Shown: positions 42,791 through 52,217, numbered from the stretch's first letter. The stretch is 64,000 bases of DNA from JABFRG01 sp038210445 (GCA_038210445.1 JBBQWQ010000002.1:266659-330658); one strand, 5' to 3'. Notes: generated by a model from the letters alone, not told the origin. Translations and numbers: made by a program.

Positions 42791-44370
42791 GGTTTGCTCC
42801 CGTCGACCACGCGCGCGCCCAGCTCGAAGCCGGTGAGCGTGCGGGCGAGTCCCGTGTCGAGGTCGATGAAGGTGATTCGGCCGTCCGGATGTTCCTGGGC
42901 CACGTAGGCGCGCTTGGCGCCGGTGACGATGCCCACCGCGGTGGGCGGACTGGCCAGGGCGAAGCGGTCGACGGTGAGCTGCGGCAGGCGACCGAGGTAG
43001 GCGCCGTAACTGGCGCGCGTGGTGCCGCGTTCGGCGACGATGACGCGATCGTTGGTGTCGGCGAAGGCCACCGCGATGGGCGGCGCGAGCGTCTCGACGA
43101 TCTTGGCAGGGAGCGCGTTCTGCACCGGAACGATGCTGAAGGCGCCAGGCGAGCCGGTAACCTTGTCGTGCACCACCAGCGCGTGCGAGGCGTCTTTGGA
43201 GCTGAACACGCTCAGCACCGGGGCGTACAGGCGCACCGTGCGGTACGTGGGGGCTCCCAGGAGCGACAGCACCGTGAGTCGCTCCGCGGCCACCGCGTTG
43301 GAGTAGAGGAGGCCCGTCCCGCCACCGGGCGAGAGCGCCACCGAGCCCACGGTCTCGCCGGCGATGGCGATCTGCGTGAACACGGCGGGGCTGGTGACGA
43401 TGTCGGGCACCGGCAGGATGACCACCGTGGACGTGTCGCGAATGACGCCCACCGCGCGCGTGCCGTTGTCGGTGAGGTCGAGATCGGTGACGGCGCCCGG
43501 CATGGGAATGGCGGTGCGCACCGCGGTCTCCAGGTTCACCGCGGTGATCTCGGCGGAGCCATCGCGGCGGATGAGCGCGAGCTTGCCGTTGGGGGTCACT
43601 GCCACGTCACGGGTTCCGGGGTCGGTGAGCGGCGTGTCGGAGATGGCGACGTTCTTGGTGACCAGCGGCCCTGCGGCGGGCGTGAGATCGACGATGGAGA
43701 TGCCGTCCTGGGTCACCGCAAAGGCTGCGCCGCCGTTCTCGGCGAAGGAGACGGACACCGGCCGGTAGCCCACGGCGAGGATGGTGGGCGGCACCTTCTC
43801 GGTGAGGTCGAGCACCGCGAGATCCTGATAGCCCTGGGTCTTGGTGGCATTGGCCACCTTGCGGTAGTCGGTCCAGGCGATAGCCCAGTGGCCGTCGGGC
43901 GAGAGGCTCCAGCCGTTGGCCTGGGCGCCCACCCGGAACGTTTTGGTGGTGATGTTCGCGCCATCGGCCTTGAGCAACGTGGCGTCGCGCGAGAGCACGT
44001 TGAGCACGATGGCGGCGTCGGCCTGCCCCGGCACGGTGGCCAGGAACGTGGGCCCATTGCCGGCCTCGAGGGTCTTCACCTCGAGCGTGGCGGCGTTCAC
44101 GTACGCCACGCGTCCGCTCTTGGGGTTCGCCACCCAGACGAAGTTCTTGGTGGCCACCGGCGCTTCGTAGTCCGACTCCACCTCCCGCTCCGGCGGCGGA
44201 GGAGCGACGCCGCCATCGGCCGCCGCGCCGGCGCTGGGCGCCTGTTCGTCGTCGGGTGCAAAGCTGTCGCTCCCCAGGCTGGCGCTCGAGCCGCACCCCG
44301 GAAGCGCAACGCTCAAGGCCGTTCCGGTGAGAGCGAGCAAGCCCGCACCGAATTTTGTCGTAGGTCGCAT
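42787..44370 (-). CDS. Beta-propeller (YVTN-type) surface lipoprotein, first gene of the operon
   Basis: A 527-residue lipoprotein with lipobox LPGC (C26). A Pro/Ala/Asp linker leads to a propeller with YVTN-like blades: FVWVANPKSGRVAYVNAATL, WSLSPDGHWAIAWTDY, LAVLDLTEKVPPTILAVG, DVAVTPNGKLALIRRDG and YVAQEHPDGRITFIDLD. AGAGG lies 6 bases before ATG at 44370. The leader begins about 42 bases upstream if the -24/-12 promoter at 44423 is used, which makes this operon a likely sigma-54 target. The gene products form a set of two propeller lipoproteins and one barrel. Confidence 0.78.
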   Translation of the reverse strand: MRPTTKFGAGLLALTGTALSVALPGCGSSASLGSDSFAPDDEQAPSAGAAADGGVAPPPPEREVESDYEAPVATKNFVWVANPKSGRVAYVNAATLEVKTLEAGNGPTFLATVPGQADAAIVLNVLSRDATLLKADGANITTKTFRVGAQANGWSLSPDGHWAIAWTDYRKVANATKTQGYQDLAVLDLTEKVPPTILAVGYRPVSVSFAENGGAAFAVTQDGISIVDLTPAAGPLVTKNVAISDTPLTDPGTRDVAVTPNGKLALIRRDGSAEITAVNLETAVRTAIPMPGAVTDLDLTDNGTRAVGVIRDTSTVVILPVPDIVTSPAVFTQIAIAGETVGSVALSPGGGTGLLYSNAVAAERLTVLSLLGAPTYRTVRLYAPVLSVFSSKDASHALVVHDKVTGSPGAFSIVPVQNALPAKIVETLAPPIAVAFADTNDRVIVAERGTTRASYGAYLGRLPQLTVDRFALASPPTAVGIVTGAKRAYVAQEHPDGRITFIDLDTGLARTLTGFELGARVVDGSKP

Positions 44371-44422
44371 GGACACCTCTCTCCGCGGTCTCCGTCGTCG
44401 GAGCGCTCGCGAAGGGCGCAGC

Positions 44423-44438
44423 TGCAGCACCCGTGCCA
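44423..44438 (-). promoter_or_regulatory. Strong candidate sigma-54 (-24/-12) promoter
   Basis: Minus strand TGGCACGGGTGCTGCA matches consensus TGGCACGNNNNTTGCW except for one base (C for T at position 12). The GG and GC elements are exactly 10 bases apart. Transcription would start near 44412, leaving a 42-base leader with a good ribosome site before the start at 44370. It is by far the best such match I found in the window. Confidence 0.65.
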
Positions 44439-44445
44439 CACAGCG

Positions 44446-44459
44446 AAAGAGCGCTCTTT
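44446..44459. promoter_or_regulatory. Perfect 14-bp palindrome AAAGAGCGCTCTTT beside the sigma-54 promoter
   Basis: Full symmetry over 14 bases, continued outward as an imperfect AGCG/CGCT match. It lies 8 bases upstream of the -24 element, centred near -40 from the predicted start. This is closer than usual enhancer sites (-80 to -150), so it may bind a repressor or architectural protein rather than the activator. Confidence 0.5.
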
Positions 44460-44570
44460 TCCGCTAGTTCGTGCGCGGCCGAGGGTCACACCCCTGGCAG
44501 CGGTGTCACCGGTAGGGCTCGGGGATCATGCCCATGTGAGGGGGGCGCGGACGCGGGAAATAGCGAAGCA

Positions 44571-44595
44571 CCGGACCGCGACCTGCGCGGTCCGG
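44571..44595 (-). terminator. GC-rich hairpin after recA
   Basis: CCGGACCGCG (44571-44580) pairs perfectly with CGCGGTCCGG (44586-44595) around a 5-base loop, ending 14 bases downstream of the recA stop codon. No T-run follows on the minus strand, so termination would depend on the strong stem or on Rho. Confidence 0.55.
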
Positions 44596-44609
44596 CGCCC
44601 CGCAAGGCT

Positions 44610-45635
<1,026 letters not shown>

Positions 45636-45711
45636 GTTGAATCCTCCCTGGGTCCGGCGATGAAGACGATGCCCTGCGCGCGCCGGCCCGCGCGCCGAGC
45701 TGGGCGGTGAA

Positions 45712-47256
45712 TCAAGCGGCGTCGCGGGTCTCGCGATCGAGCGCGCGCGCGCCGATGGCCTCGGCCACGTGGGGCGAGCGAATGGCGTCGGAGCCGGCGA
45801 GATCGGCGATGGTGCGCGCGACCCGCAAGACCTTGCCGAGGCCCCGCGCCGAGAGGCCGAGACGATCGAAGGAGCGCCGCAGCAGCCGCTCGCCATCGGG
45901 GTCGAGCGCGCACACCTTCTCGACGTCGGAGGCCGAGATGGCGCTGTTGAGGCGGGCGTGGGTGAGCCCCGAGGCGAAGCGATGGTTCTGACGATCGCGG
46001 GCTGCGACCACCCGGGCCCGCACCTCCTCGGAGCGCTCACCCTGCCGCGCCCCGCGCAAGCACGAGAGCTCCACCGGCGGCAGCACCACGTGAACGTCGA
46101 GGCGGTCGAGGATGGGACCGCTGATGCGCGCGCGGTAGCGACGATGGCGGTCGCCGTTGCAGAGGCACGGATGATTGGGGTCGCCGTAGTGGCCACAGGG
46201 GCACGGGTTCATGGCCGCCACCACCAGCGGCCGCGCGGGAAAGGTTGCCTTGGCGGCCACCCGCGACACGGTCACGATGCCATCTTCCAGCGGCTGGCGG
46301 AGCGCCTCCAGGGCCGCGCGCCGGAACTCGGGCAGCTCGTCCAAAAAGAGCAGGCCGCGGTGCGCGAGGCTCACCTCGCCCGGCCGCAGCGGATCACCGC
46401 CGCCCACCAGCGCGCCCTCGCTGCACGTGTGGTGCGGCGCGCGAAAGGGCCGAACGCGCGGCAGCGAGGTGCCGCCGCGCCCGTGGGTGAGCAGCCCGGC
46501 CACGCTCTGGAGGGCCATCACCTCCAGCGCCTCCTCTTCGGAAAGATCCGGGAGCACGGTGCCCAGCCGACGTGCCAGCATGGTCTTGCCGGAGCCGGGT
46601 GGGCCGATCATGAGCACGTTGTGGCCGCCGGCCGCCGCCACTTCCAGCGCGCGCTTGGCCCCCACCTGCCCGCGCACGTCTGACAGATCCTCGTGCGAGG
46701 TCAGCGTCTCGAGCTCGATGCACGTGTTGGCCCGCGGGAGCTCGCACTCGCTCTTGAGCATCGAGAGCACCTCGCCCAGGGTGCCCGCCACCCGCACATC
46801 CATGCCGGTGACGTGCGCCGCCTCGCCCTCGTTGGCGTGGGGAACGATGGCCTTGCGCATGCCGGCGTCGCGCGCGCCCAGGAGCTGCGGCAGCACGCCG
46901 CGAAGTACGTGTATTTTACCGGAAAGCGCCAGCTCTCCCAGAAACACGATGCCCGCCAGCGAGGCCTCGGGAATCTTCCGCAGCGCCGCCAGGGTGGCGC
47001 AAGCGATGGCGAGGTCGAAGCCGCTGCCCACTTTGCGCAGGTCGGCGGGCGCCATGTTCACCACCACCCGGCACTCCGAAAGATCGACGCCTAGCTGCGC
47101 CAGCGCGCTCCGTACCCGCACCCGGCTCTCGCGCACTGCCGCCTCGGCGAGGCCCACCAGCTCGAAGCTGGGAACGTTCCGCGCGGCCTCCACCTCCACG
47201 CGAACGAGGTGCGTTTCCAGGCCCAGAAGCGTTGTACTCCATGCGGTCGCGAGCAT
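45712..47256 (-). CDS. comM: ComM/YifB-family AAA+ ATPase (Mg-chelatase subunit ChlI-like)
   Basis: A 514-residue AAA+ protein. It has an N-terminal Lon-like domain (GLETHLVRVEVEAARNVPSFE, MAPADLRKVGSGFDLAIA), Walker A GPPGSGKT near residue 218, Walker B LLFLDELPEF, sensor and arginine-finger regions, and a four-cysteine zinc knuckle (NPCPCGHYGDPNHPCLC). ComM acts as a hexameric helicase promoting branch migration during natural transformation. Its place directly upstream of recA fits a recombination role. ATG at 47256 starts at the conserved MLATAWSTTLLG; longer in-frame reading has no ribosome site. It is divergent from the SirB1-like gene. Confidence 0.9.
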   Translation of the reverse strand: MLATAWSTTLLGLETHLVRVEVEAARNVPSFELVGLAEAAVRESRVRVRSALAQLGVDLSECRVVVNMAPADLRKVGSGFDLAIACATLAALRKIPEASLAGIVFLGELALSGKIHVLRGVLPQLLGARDAGMRKAIVPHANEGEAAHVTGMDVRVAGTLGEVLSMLKSECELPRANTCIELETLTSHEDLSDVRGQVGAKRALEVAAAGGHNVLMIGPPGSGKTMLARRLGTVLPDLSEEEALEVMALQSVAGLLTHGRGGTSLPRVRPFRAPHHTCSEGALVGGGDPLRPGEVSLAHRGLLFLDELPEFRRAALEALRQPLEDGIVTVSRVAAKATFPARPLVVAAMNPCPCGHYGDPNHPCLCNGDRHRRYRARISGPILDRLDVHVVLPPVELSCLRGARQGERSEEVRARVVAARDRQNHRFASGLTHARLNSAISASDVEKVCALDPDGERLLRRSFDRLGLSARGLGKVLRVARTIADLAGSDAIRSPHVAEAIGARALDRETRDAA

Positions 47257-47418
47257 GCCCCGGCCTTTGCGTGCTGCGTGCCAGGGGCGGCGCGTTGCGA
47301 TTCTCGAGGCTTGGCGGAGCGCGCACCTGGCCCCGACGCAACGCGCCTGTCCTTGGCCACCTGCGCGCGAAATCCCTGGAGGGCGCATCCGTTTTGGCGG
47401 GCGAGCATCGAAAGCTCC

Positions 47419-48249
47419 GTGGGCCTCCCCCTCGACTTCGAAGCCTTCGCGCTGCTCCGGGACCGTCAGCTCGACTGGGCCCACGGGGCCGCGCTCATCG
47501 CCCGCGACGCCGACCCCACGGTAACACCCGAGCGCATCGCAGCGGCCTTCGACGCCCTGGCGGCGCCGCTCCAGGGCATGGGCCTCGAGACCTTGCCGGT
47601 GCCCGAACAGGCGGAGCGCCTGGCGGCCCACCTGGCGGAGGGCGAGCGCTTCGTGGGCAACCTCACCGGCTACGAGGCGGCCGAGAACAGCTACATTCAG
47701 CACGTCCTCGCCCGGCGCACCGGCATCCCCATCACCCTCTGTCTCGTGTACCGAGAGGTGGCCGCGCGGGTGGGCATCCAGGCGCGGGGGGTGGGTTTTC
47801 CTGGCCACTTTCTCCTGCGCATCGATGGCAGCGCCACTTGCGAAGGCGAGACGGTCATCGTCGACCCTTTCCACGAGGGGCGCATTCTCGACGGGTCCGA
47901 TCTCAAGCGGCTGCTCAAGCGGGCGGTGGGCGAGCGCGAGCTCTCCGATGCCTGGCTCGCCCCCGCCAACGTCCGCATGACCCTCGCCCGCATGCTCACC
48001 AACCTCAAGCGCGTACACCTCGCGCAGGGTCGCATTCGAGAAGCCTTGGTGGCCGCCCACCGCATCGCCGAGCTCTACCCCGATGCGGCCTCGGCGCTCC
48101 GGGAGCGGGCCGAGCTGGCGCGCCGCTGCGGAGCCCACCAGATAGCCCGGCAAGACCTCACGCGGATCCTGGAGCTCGACCCCGACGCCGAAGACGCCGG
48201 CGAGCTCCGGCGCCAGCTGGCGAGCCTGCCAGCCACCCTTCTGCACTGA
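47419..48249 (+). CDS. SirB1-family transglutaminase-like/TPR protein
   Basis: A 276-residue cytoplasmic protein of the SirB1 (YchA) group: an N-terminal transglutaminase-like domain and C-terminal tetratricopeptide repeats. Typical runs are NSYIQHVLARRTGIPITLCL, VYREVAARVGI, GVGFPGHFLLRI and VDPFHEG, followed by TPR helices (NLKRVHLAQGRIREALVAAH, IARQDLTRILELDPDAEDA). The transglutaminase triad is degenerate in this family, so it is probably a binding module. GTG at 47419 starts right before the conserved part. A spacer of 162 bases separates it from the divergent comM gene and shows nothing beyond a rejected promoter-like match. Confidence 0.82.
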   Translation: MGLPLDFEAFALLRDRQLDWAHGAALIARDADPTVTPERIAAAFDALAAPLQGMGLETLPVPEQAERLAAHLAEGERFVGNLTGYEAAENSYIQHVLARRTGIPITLCLVYREVAARVGIQARGVGFPGHFLLRIDGSATCEGETVIVDPFHEGRILDGSDLKRLLKRAVGERELSDAWLAPANVRMTLARMLTNLKRVHLAQGRIREALVAAHRIAELYPDAASALRERAELARRCGAHQIARQDLTRILELDPDAEDAGELRRQLASLPATLLH

Positions 48250-48272
48250 CCCGCGAACAGTCACGAAGGAAA

Positions 48273-48295
48273 CGTTCGTCGAGAGTGGACGAACG
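48273..48295. terminator. 8-bp hairpin after the SirB1-like gene
   Basis: CGTTCGTC (48273-48280) and GACGAACG (48288-48295) pair perfectly around a 7-base loop, 23 bases after the stop codon. No T-run follows. It may be a weak terminator or an operator. Confidence 0.4.
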
Positions 48296-48372
48296 CGCGT
48301 GAGCCGGGCTTCGGAATTCCCCGCCAACGTCCGTCAGCGAAGTAGCAGCCGCCGCGCCCGCTTCCGCAAGCA

Positions 48373-48399
48373 ATGGATTAAGCAGCGTATTTAATCCAT
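48373..48399. promoter_or_regulatory. AT-rich 9-bp inverted repeat upstream of the outer-membrane protein gene
   Basis: ATGGATTAA (48373-48381) and TTAATCCAT (48391-48399) are exact reverse complements around 9 bases, about 150 bases upstream of the GTG start at 48537. AT-rich arms stand out in this GC-rich spacer (48250-48536). It is a candidate operator for a dimeric regulator. The rest of the spacer includes TTGACA at 48477 with no matching -10 box. Confidence 0.45.
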
Positions 48400-48536
48400 G
48401 AGCAACGGGAACGATTCCTGCTTTCAGCAGATGCGGAGTTCTTTTCTGGGCGAGCGCTGATTCTCGGCGAGTTGCCTTGACAGAAGCCCAGGTTAGTTGG
48501 AAGAACCCCGACGGATTCTCAGAGGAGACAGAAACG

Positions 48537-49814
48537 GTGAAAACGCGCTTTATGATTCCCGCGCTGGTCGCGGCAGTTTCGACTTTCTCCGTTTCGGCGA
48601 TGGCGGGTGACGAGCTTGCCTCGCCGCTCACCAAGGTGGCGCAGAACAACGCCGACAACGCCGCGGCTCGCCCGCAGGACAACGGCTCGGCGGCTCCGGC
48701 CGGCGCCACCGGCAGCGGCACCAACGCGCCCGGCGGCTCGGGCGGCGTGAACGTCACCATCGGCGGCGATGGCGCCACCGCCTCCGGCACCACCACCACG
48801 CCGGCTCCCGACCAGCCCAAGGAAGAGAAGAAGGAAGAAGCCCCGAAGTGGATCGATCGATTCGCCGGCTCCTCGATCTTCACCCAGGTGGCCGCCAACT
48901 TCGACACCTTCGCGCCGGCGTTCACGCCGGACCGCAACGGCACCATCGAGTGGTTCACGCGCTTCGCCCCGCGCTACAGCATCAACAAGAGCTTCCAGCT
49001 CCGTGGCTCCATCGGCATGAACTACGAGTTCACCGACACGGCCAACACCGGCACCACCTACAAGCGTGAGCTGACGCTCACCGACACGCTAGTGCAGCTC
49101 CACTTCCGCGGCATTCCGGCGCTCTTCGATAAGCACGTCAAGCTCCAGCCGTTCATCCAGGCAGGCCTGCCCACCTCCAAGGAGTCGCGCTCGCGCACCA
49201 TGTACGTGAGCCCGGGCCTCGGCCTTCAGGCGGCGTACTCGAATGAGCACTTCCTCGGCGGCGAGTTCACCTTCATCGTATCGGGCGCCTACTCGCGCCC
49301 CATCTACCAGTCCACCACGCCCCAAGTCGTCGACGATCTCCCCTACAAACAGGCGTGTTTCGGCATCGGCGACTCGTGCAGCGGCCAGGCGCGCGGCAAC
49401 TACAACGTACGCGACGCCCTCTCCTGGCTCGTTATCGCAGCCCAGGAATGGGGCAAGTGGAGCCCCGGCGTGTTCTTCCGCATGGGCCACAACTTCCAGT
49501 TCCTTCCCAAGGACGTTGGGCTGCAGGGCGTTCAGGACCGGTCGACGGTGCGCAACGACACGTACGTGGCAGCATGGCTCGACTATCACGCCACCGACTG
49601 GCTCACCCCCGAAATCGGCTACCAGATGGCGCGCCGGCTCATCGCCGACGACGGCAGGATCGGCAACCCGCTCTTCTCGCAGTACCAGGATATGCGCATC
49701 TATCTCGGCGCCAACATCCAGCTCGACTCGCTCTACAAGACCATCGCCGGCAGCAAGGGTGAGGGCGGCATCGTCCGCGCGAAGAACAAGGCCAACCCCA
49801 TCATGATGTACTGA
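48537..49814 (+). CDS. Outer-membrane beta-barrel protein
   Basis: A 425-residue exported protein. The signal peptide (VKTRFMIPALVAAVSTFSVSAMA) is followed by a low-complexity Gly/Ala/Thr/Pro linker (about residues 30-95) and a barrel-like region with alternating strands from about 115. Examples are FTQVAANFDTFAPAF, WFTRFAPRYSINKSFQLRGS, VKLQPFIQAGLPT, GVFFRMGHNFQFL and MRIYLGANIQLDSLY. It ends in tyrosine, an aromatic residue as in many barrels. AGGAG precedes GTG at 48537; a longer reading from 48477 would give a polar start unlike a signal peptide. It is a single gene followed by a good terminator and probably an abundant surface protein. Channel function unknown. Confidence 0.75.
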   Translation: MKTRFMIPALVAAVSTFSVSAMAGDELASPLTKVAQNNADNAAARPQDNGSAAPAGATGSGTNAPGGSGGVNVTIGGDGATASGTTTTPAPDQPKEEKKEEAPKWIDRFAGSSIFTQVAANFDTFAPAFTPDRNGTIEWFTRFAPRYSINKSFQLRGSIGMNYEFTDTANTGTTYKRELTLTDTLVQLHFRGIPALFDKHVKLQPFIQAGLPTSKESRSRTMYVSPGLGLQAAYSNEHFLGGEFTFIVSGAYSRPIYQSTTPQVVDDLPYKQACFGIGDSCSGQARGNYNVRDALSWLVIAAQEWGKWSPGVFFRMGHNFQFLPKDVGLQGVQDRSTVRNDTYVAAWLDYHATDWLTPEIGYQMARRLIADDGRIGNPLFSQYQDMRIYLGANIQLDSLYKTIAGSKGEGGIVRAKNKANPIMMY

Positions 49815-49833
49815 GCCCCGCGGCTCGTGCTCC

Positions 49834-49865
49834 AACGCCCTCGGCGCTTCGGCTCCGGGGGCGTT
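49834..49865 (+). terminator. Rho-independent terminator after the outer-membrane protein gene
   Basis: AACGCCCTCGG (49834-49844) pairs with CCGGGGGCGTT (49855-49865), with one G-T pair, around CGCTTCGGCT, followed by TTTCGCATTT. It lies 20 bases after the stop. Its loop is almost the same as that of the terminator at 52188. Confidence 0.75.
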
Positions 49866-49906
49866 TCGCATTTGCGGGCGCCGTTCCGGGCAAGTACCGT
49901 GGGCGC

Positions 49907-51196
49907 GTGAACGCCCTCGACAAGAACGCCGTCAACGCCGACCTCCTGGCCTTCCTCAAAGACAGCCCCACGCCGTTCCACGCGGCGTTCGAGGCTGCGC
50001 GGCGGCTCGACGCAGCCGGCTTCACCAAGCTCGACGAACGCGACGCGTGGGATGCGCTGGCGCCCGGCAAGTACTACGTCTCCAACACCGGCACCAACCT
50101 GCTGGCCTTCGTGAAGCCCGCGCGGATCGCCAGCTACCGCATCGTCGGCGCCCACACCGACAGCCCCAACCTGCGGCTCAAGCCCAAGCCCGAGTACGTG
50201 AGCGAAGGCTACCGGCAGCTGGGCGTCGAGGTGTACGGCGGCGCGCTGCTCAACTCGTGGCTCGATCGCGATCTGGGCATCGCCGGCCGCTTCCTGGTGC
50301 GAGAGCCCGACGGCGCGCTCGGCCACCGCCTGGTGAACGTCACCCGGCCGCTGCTCCGCGTGGCGCAGCTGGCGGTGCACCTCGACCGCGACGTGAACGA
50401 CAAGGGCCTGGTGCTCAACCGCCAGGAGCATCTCGCGCCCATCTGGGGCCTCGCCGGGGGCGCCCACGAGAGCCGCGGGCTCGTGGCCCTCCTCGCCAAG
50501 GAAGCGTCCATCGACGCCGCCACCGTGGTGGGCAGCGAGCTCATGCTGTTCGATCTCACGGCGCCCACCCTGGCGGGGCAAGACGAGGAGCTCTTGTTCT
50601 CGGCGCGCCTCGACAACCTTGCCATGTGCCACGCAGCGCTGCTGGGCCTGGTGAACGCCGGCGACGTGACGAACGGCGTGACGCCGCTCATCGCGCTCTT
50701 CGATCACGAAGAAGTGGGCAGCCAGAGCGTCGGCGGGGCCGAGTCGGCGTTCCTGCCGCGGGTCATGGAACGCCTGTGCCCCTCGCGCGAGGCGTTTCTC
50801 AGGGCCTGCGCCGGCTCCACGTGCATCTCGGCTGACATGGCGCACGCGGTGCACCCCAATTACCCGAGCCGCCACGAGCCGCGCCACAAGCCGGCGCTGA
50901 ACGGCGGACCGGTCATCAAGAGCAACGCCCAGCAGCGCTACGCCACCAGCGGCGAGACCGCGGCCTTCTTCGCTCAGCTGTGCCGCGCCGAAGACGTGCC
51001 GGTGCAGCACTACGCGCACCGCACCGATCTACCCTGCGGCAGCACCATCGGGCCCATCACGTCCACGCTGCTCGGCATTCCCACCGTCGATGTGGGCAAC
51101 CCCATGCTGAGCATGCACTCGGCCCGGGAAATGTGCGGGAGCGAAGATCCCGCGCGGATGACCCAAGTGCTCCGCCGATACCTCGGCGGCGGCTGA
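49907..51196 (+). CDS. apeB: M18-family aspartyl aminopeptidase
   Basis: A 429-residue zinc aminopeptidase that removes N-terminal acidic residues from peptides in the cytoplasm. It keeps the M18 metal and catalytic motifs: GAHTDSP (His), a LDN aspartate (FSARLDNLAM), the paired glutamates DHEEVGSQS, SADMAHA and the C-terminal NPMLSMHSARE. The M18 insertion with GAESAFLPRV is present. Length is normal (about 430). The start is GTG at 49907 shortly after the terminator of the preceding gene. A short hairpin follows its stop. Housekeeping peptide turnover is likely. Confidence 0.92.
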   Translation: MNALDKNAVNADLLAFLKDSPTPFHAAFEAARRLDAAGFTKLDERDAWDALAPGKYYVSNTGTNLLAFVKPARIASYRIVGAHTDSPNLRLKPKPEYVSEGYRQLGVEVYGGALLNSWLDRDLGIAGRFLVREPDGALGHRLVNVTRPLLRVAQLAVHLDRDVNDKGLVLNRQEHLAPIWGLAGGAHESRGLVALLAKEASIDAATVVGSELMLFDLTAPTLAGQDEELLFSARLDNLAMCHAALLGLVNAGDVTNGVTPLIALFDHEEVGSQSVGGAESAFLPRVMERLCPSREAFLRACAGSTCISADMAHAVHPNYPSRHEPRHKPALNGGPVIKSNAQQRYATSGETAAFFAQLCRAEDVPVQHYAHRTDLPCGSTIGPITSTLLGIPTVDVGNPMLSMHSAREMCGSEDPARMTQVLRRYLGGG

Positions 51197-51202
51197 AGCC
51201 GG

Positions 51203-51219
51203 CTTCGGCCCCGCCGAAG
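51203..51219 (+). terminator. Short hairpin after apeB
   Basis: CTTCGGC (51203-51209) pairs with GCCGAAG (51213-51219) around CCC, 6 bases after the stop. No T-run follows, so this is a weak call. The remaining spacer to 51399 shows only a poly-A/C stretch. Confidence 0.35.
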
Positions 51220-51399
51220 GTGCGGCTTGCGCGATTTCGCTCAGGATTCAGCGACGAACAGGGCTTCGTGGCATTTCAAGAAAAAAGCACCCCCGCAGCC
51301 AATCGGCCGCCATTTCGCGAAAGACTTTACGAAGTGCCCCAGACTGGTTTCTCATGTGAGCCGCGGTACCCAAACCATGGGGCCTCAAGGAGATTCAGG

Positions 51400-52128
51400 A
51401 TGTCGCGGTTCGTGCGTAAATCGATCGCTCTTTTGGTCGTTGGGTCGATGGTGATGCTGGGCGTGGCCTGCAAGGCCAAGCTTGGTGGCAGCTGCAAACC
51501 CGGCAAGGACACCTGCTCCGACGGCAAGACCGCCCTCCACTGCGGCAAGGACAACAAGTACGTCGAGGTGAAGTGCGCAGGCCCGCTGGGCTGCCTCAAG
51601 CTCGGCAGCCACATGAGCTGCGACGACTCGGTCGGCGACGTCGACCAGCCGTGCATGGGCGAGAGCGAGGAGGAGTACGCCTGCTCCACCAACAAGAAGA
51701 AGGCCGTCGTGTGCAAAGACGGCAAGTACAGCCTGCACCTCGAGTGCCGCGGCCCCAAGGGCTGCAGCATGATCGGCAAGATGCTGAACTGCGACAACAC
51801 CGTCGCCGAGAAGGGCGATCCCTGCTCCAAGCCGGGTAACTACTCGTGCAGCGTCGACGCCAAGAACATGTTCATCTGCAAGGAAGGCAAGTGGGACGTA
51901 TGGCGCTACTGCCGCGGCCGCGACGCCTGCCAGGTGAAGCTTTCCGAGGTCTCGTGCGACGTCTCCATCTCCGAGATGAACGATCCCTGCGGCGTCCCCG
52001 GCTCCCTCGCCTGCTCCACCGACGGCAAGCTGCAGCTCATCTGCCGCGGCGGCAAGTTCGTTCAGGACCGCGAGTGCAAGAAGCAGGGCTGCAACATCAC
52101 GAACGCCAAGCGCATCGAGTGCCAGTGA
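51400..52128 (+). CDS. Cysteine-rich lipoprotein of four tandem modules
   Basis: A 242-residue lipoprotein with signal peptide MSRFVRKSIALLVVGSMVML and lipid site C24. The mature protein is four back-to-back modules of about 52-57 residues, each with six cysteines in the same spacing. The pattern begins with a DPC/QPC-type Cys, then a second Cys 8-10 residues on, a third in a VxC/LxC strand, an aromatic turn (GKY/GKW/GKF), a fourth near RxC, a GC pair position, and a last Cys before an Asp-rich link. The 24 cysteines imply three disulfides per module. I know of no named family, but similar modules occur in Polyangia surface proteins. AAGGAG precedes ATG at 51400. A terminator follows. Confidence 0.75.
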   Translation: MSRFVRKSIALLVVGSMVMLGVACKAKLGGSCKPGKDTCSDGKTALHCGKDNKYVEVKCAGPLGCLKLGSHMSCDDSVGDVDQPCMGESEEEYACSTNKKKAVVCKDGKYSLHLECRGPKGCSMIGKMLNCDNTVAEKGDPCSKPGNYSCSVDAKNMFICKEGKWDVWRYCRGRDACQVKLSEVSCDVSISEMNDPCGVPGSLACSTDGKLQLICRGGKFVQDRECKKQGCNITNAKRIECQ

Positions 52129-52187
52129 TCGCGCGCGCGTGCGCGTGAATCGGCGAGCGGTTGGCGCTTGAAACGCCCACAACGAAG

Positions 52188-52217
52188 AAACCCCCGGCGC
52201 CTCGGCTCCGGGGGTTT
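52188..52217. terminator. Bidirectional terminator between convergent genes
   Basis: AAACCCCCGG (52188-52197) pairs perfectly with CCGGGGGTTT (52208-52217) around CGCCTCGGCT. A- and T-rich flanks on both sides let it work for the Cys-rich lipoprotein gene and for the malic enzyme gene. Confidence 0.85.

Noticed and set aside
44371..44609. A further gene between recA and the lipoprotein operon
   Set aside because: All open frames there are shadows with no ribosome site. The stretch holds the recA hairpin and the sigma-54 promoter region.
47268..47283. TGGCACGCAGCACGCA as a sigma-54 promoter for comM
   Set aside because: The -24 box is perfect, but the -12 box lacks TT and transcription would begin 1 base before the start codon.
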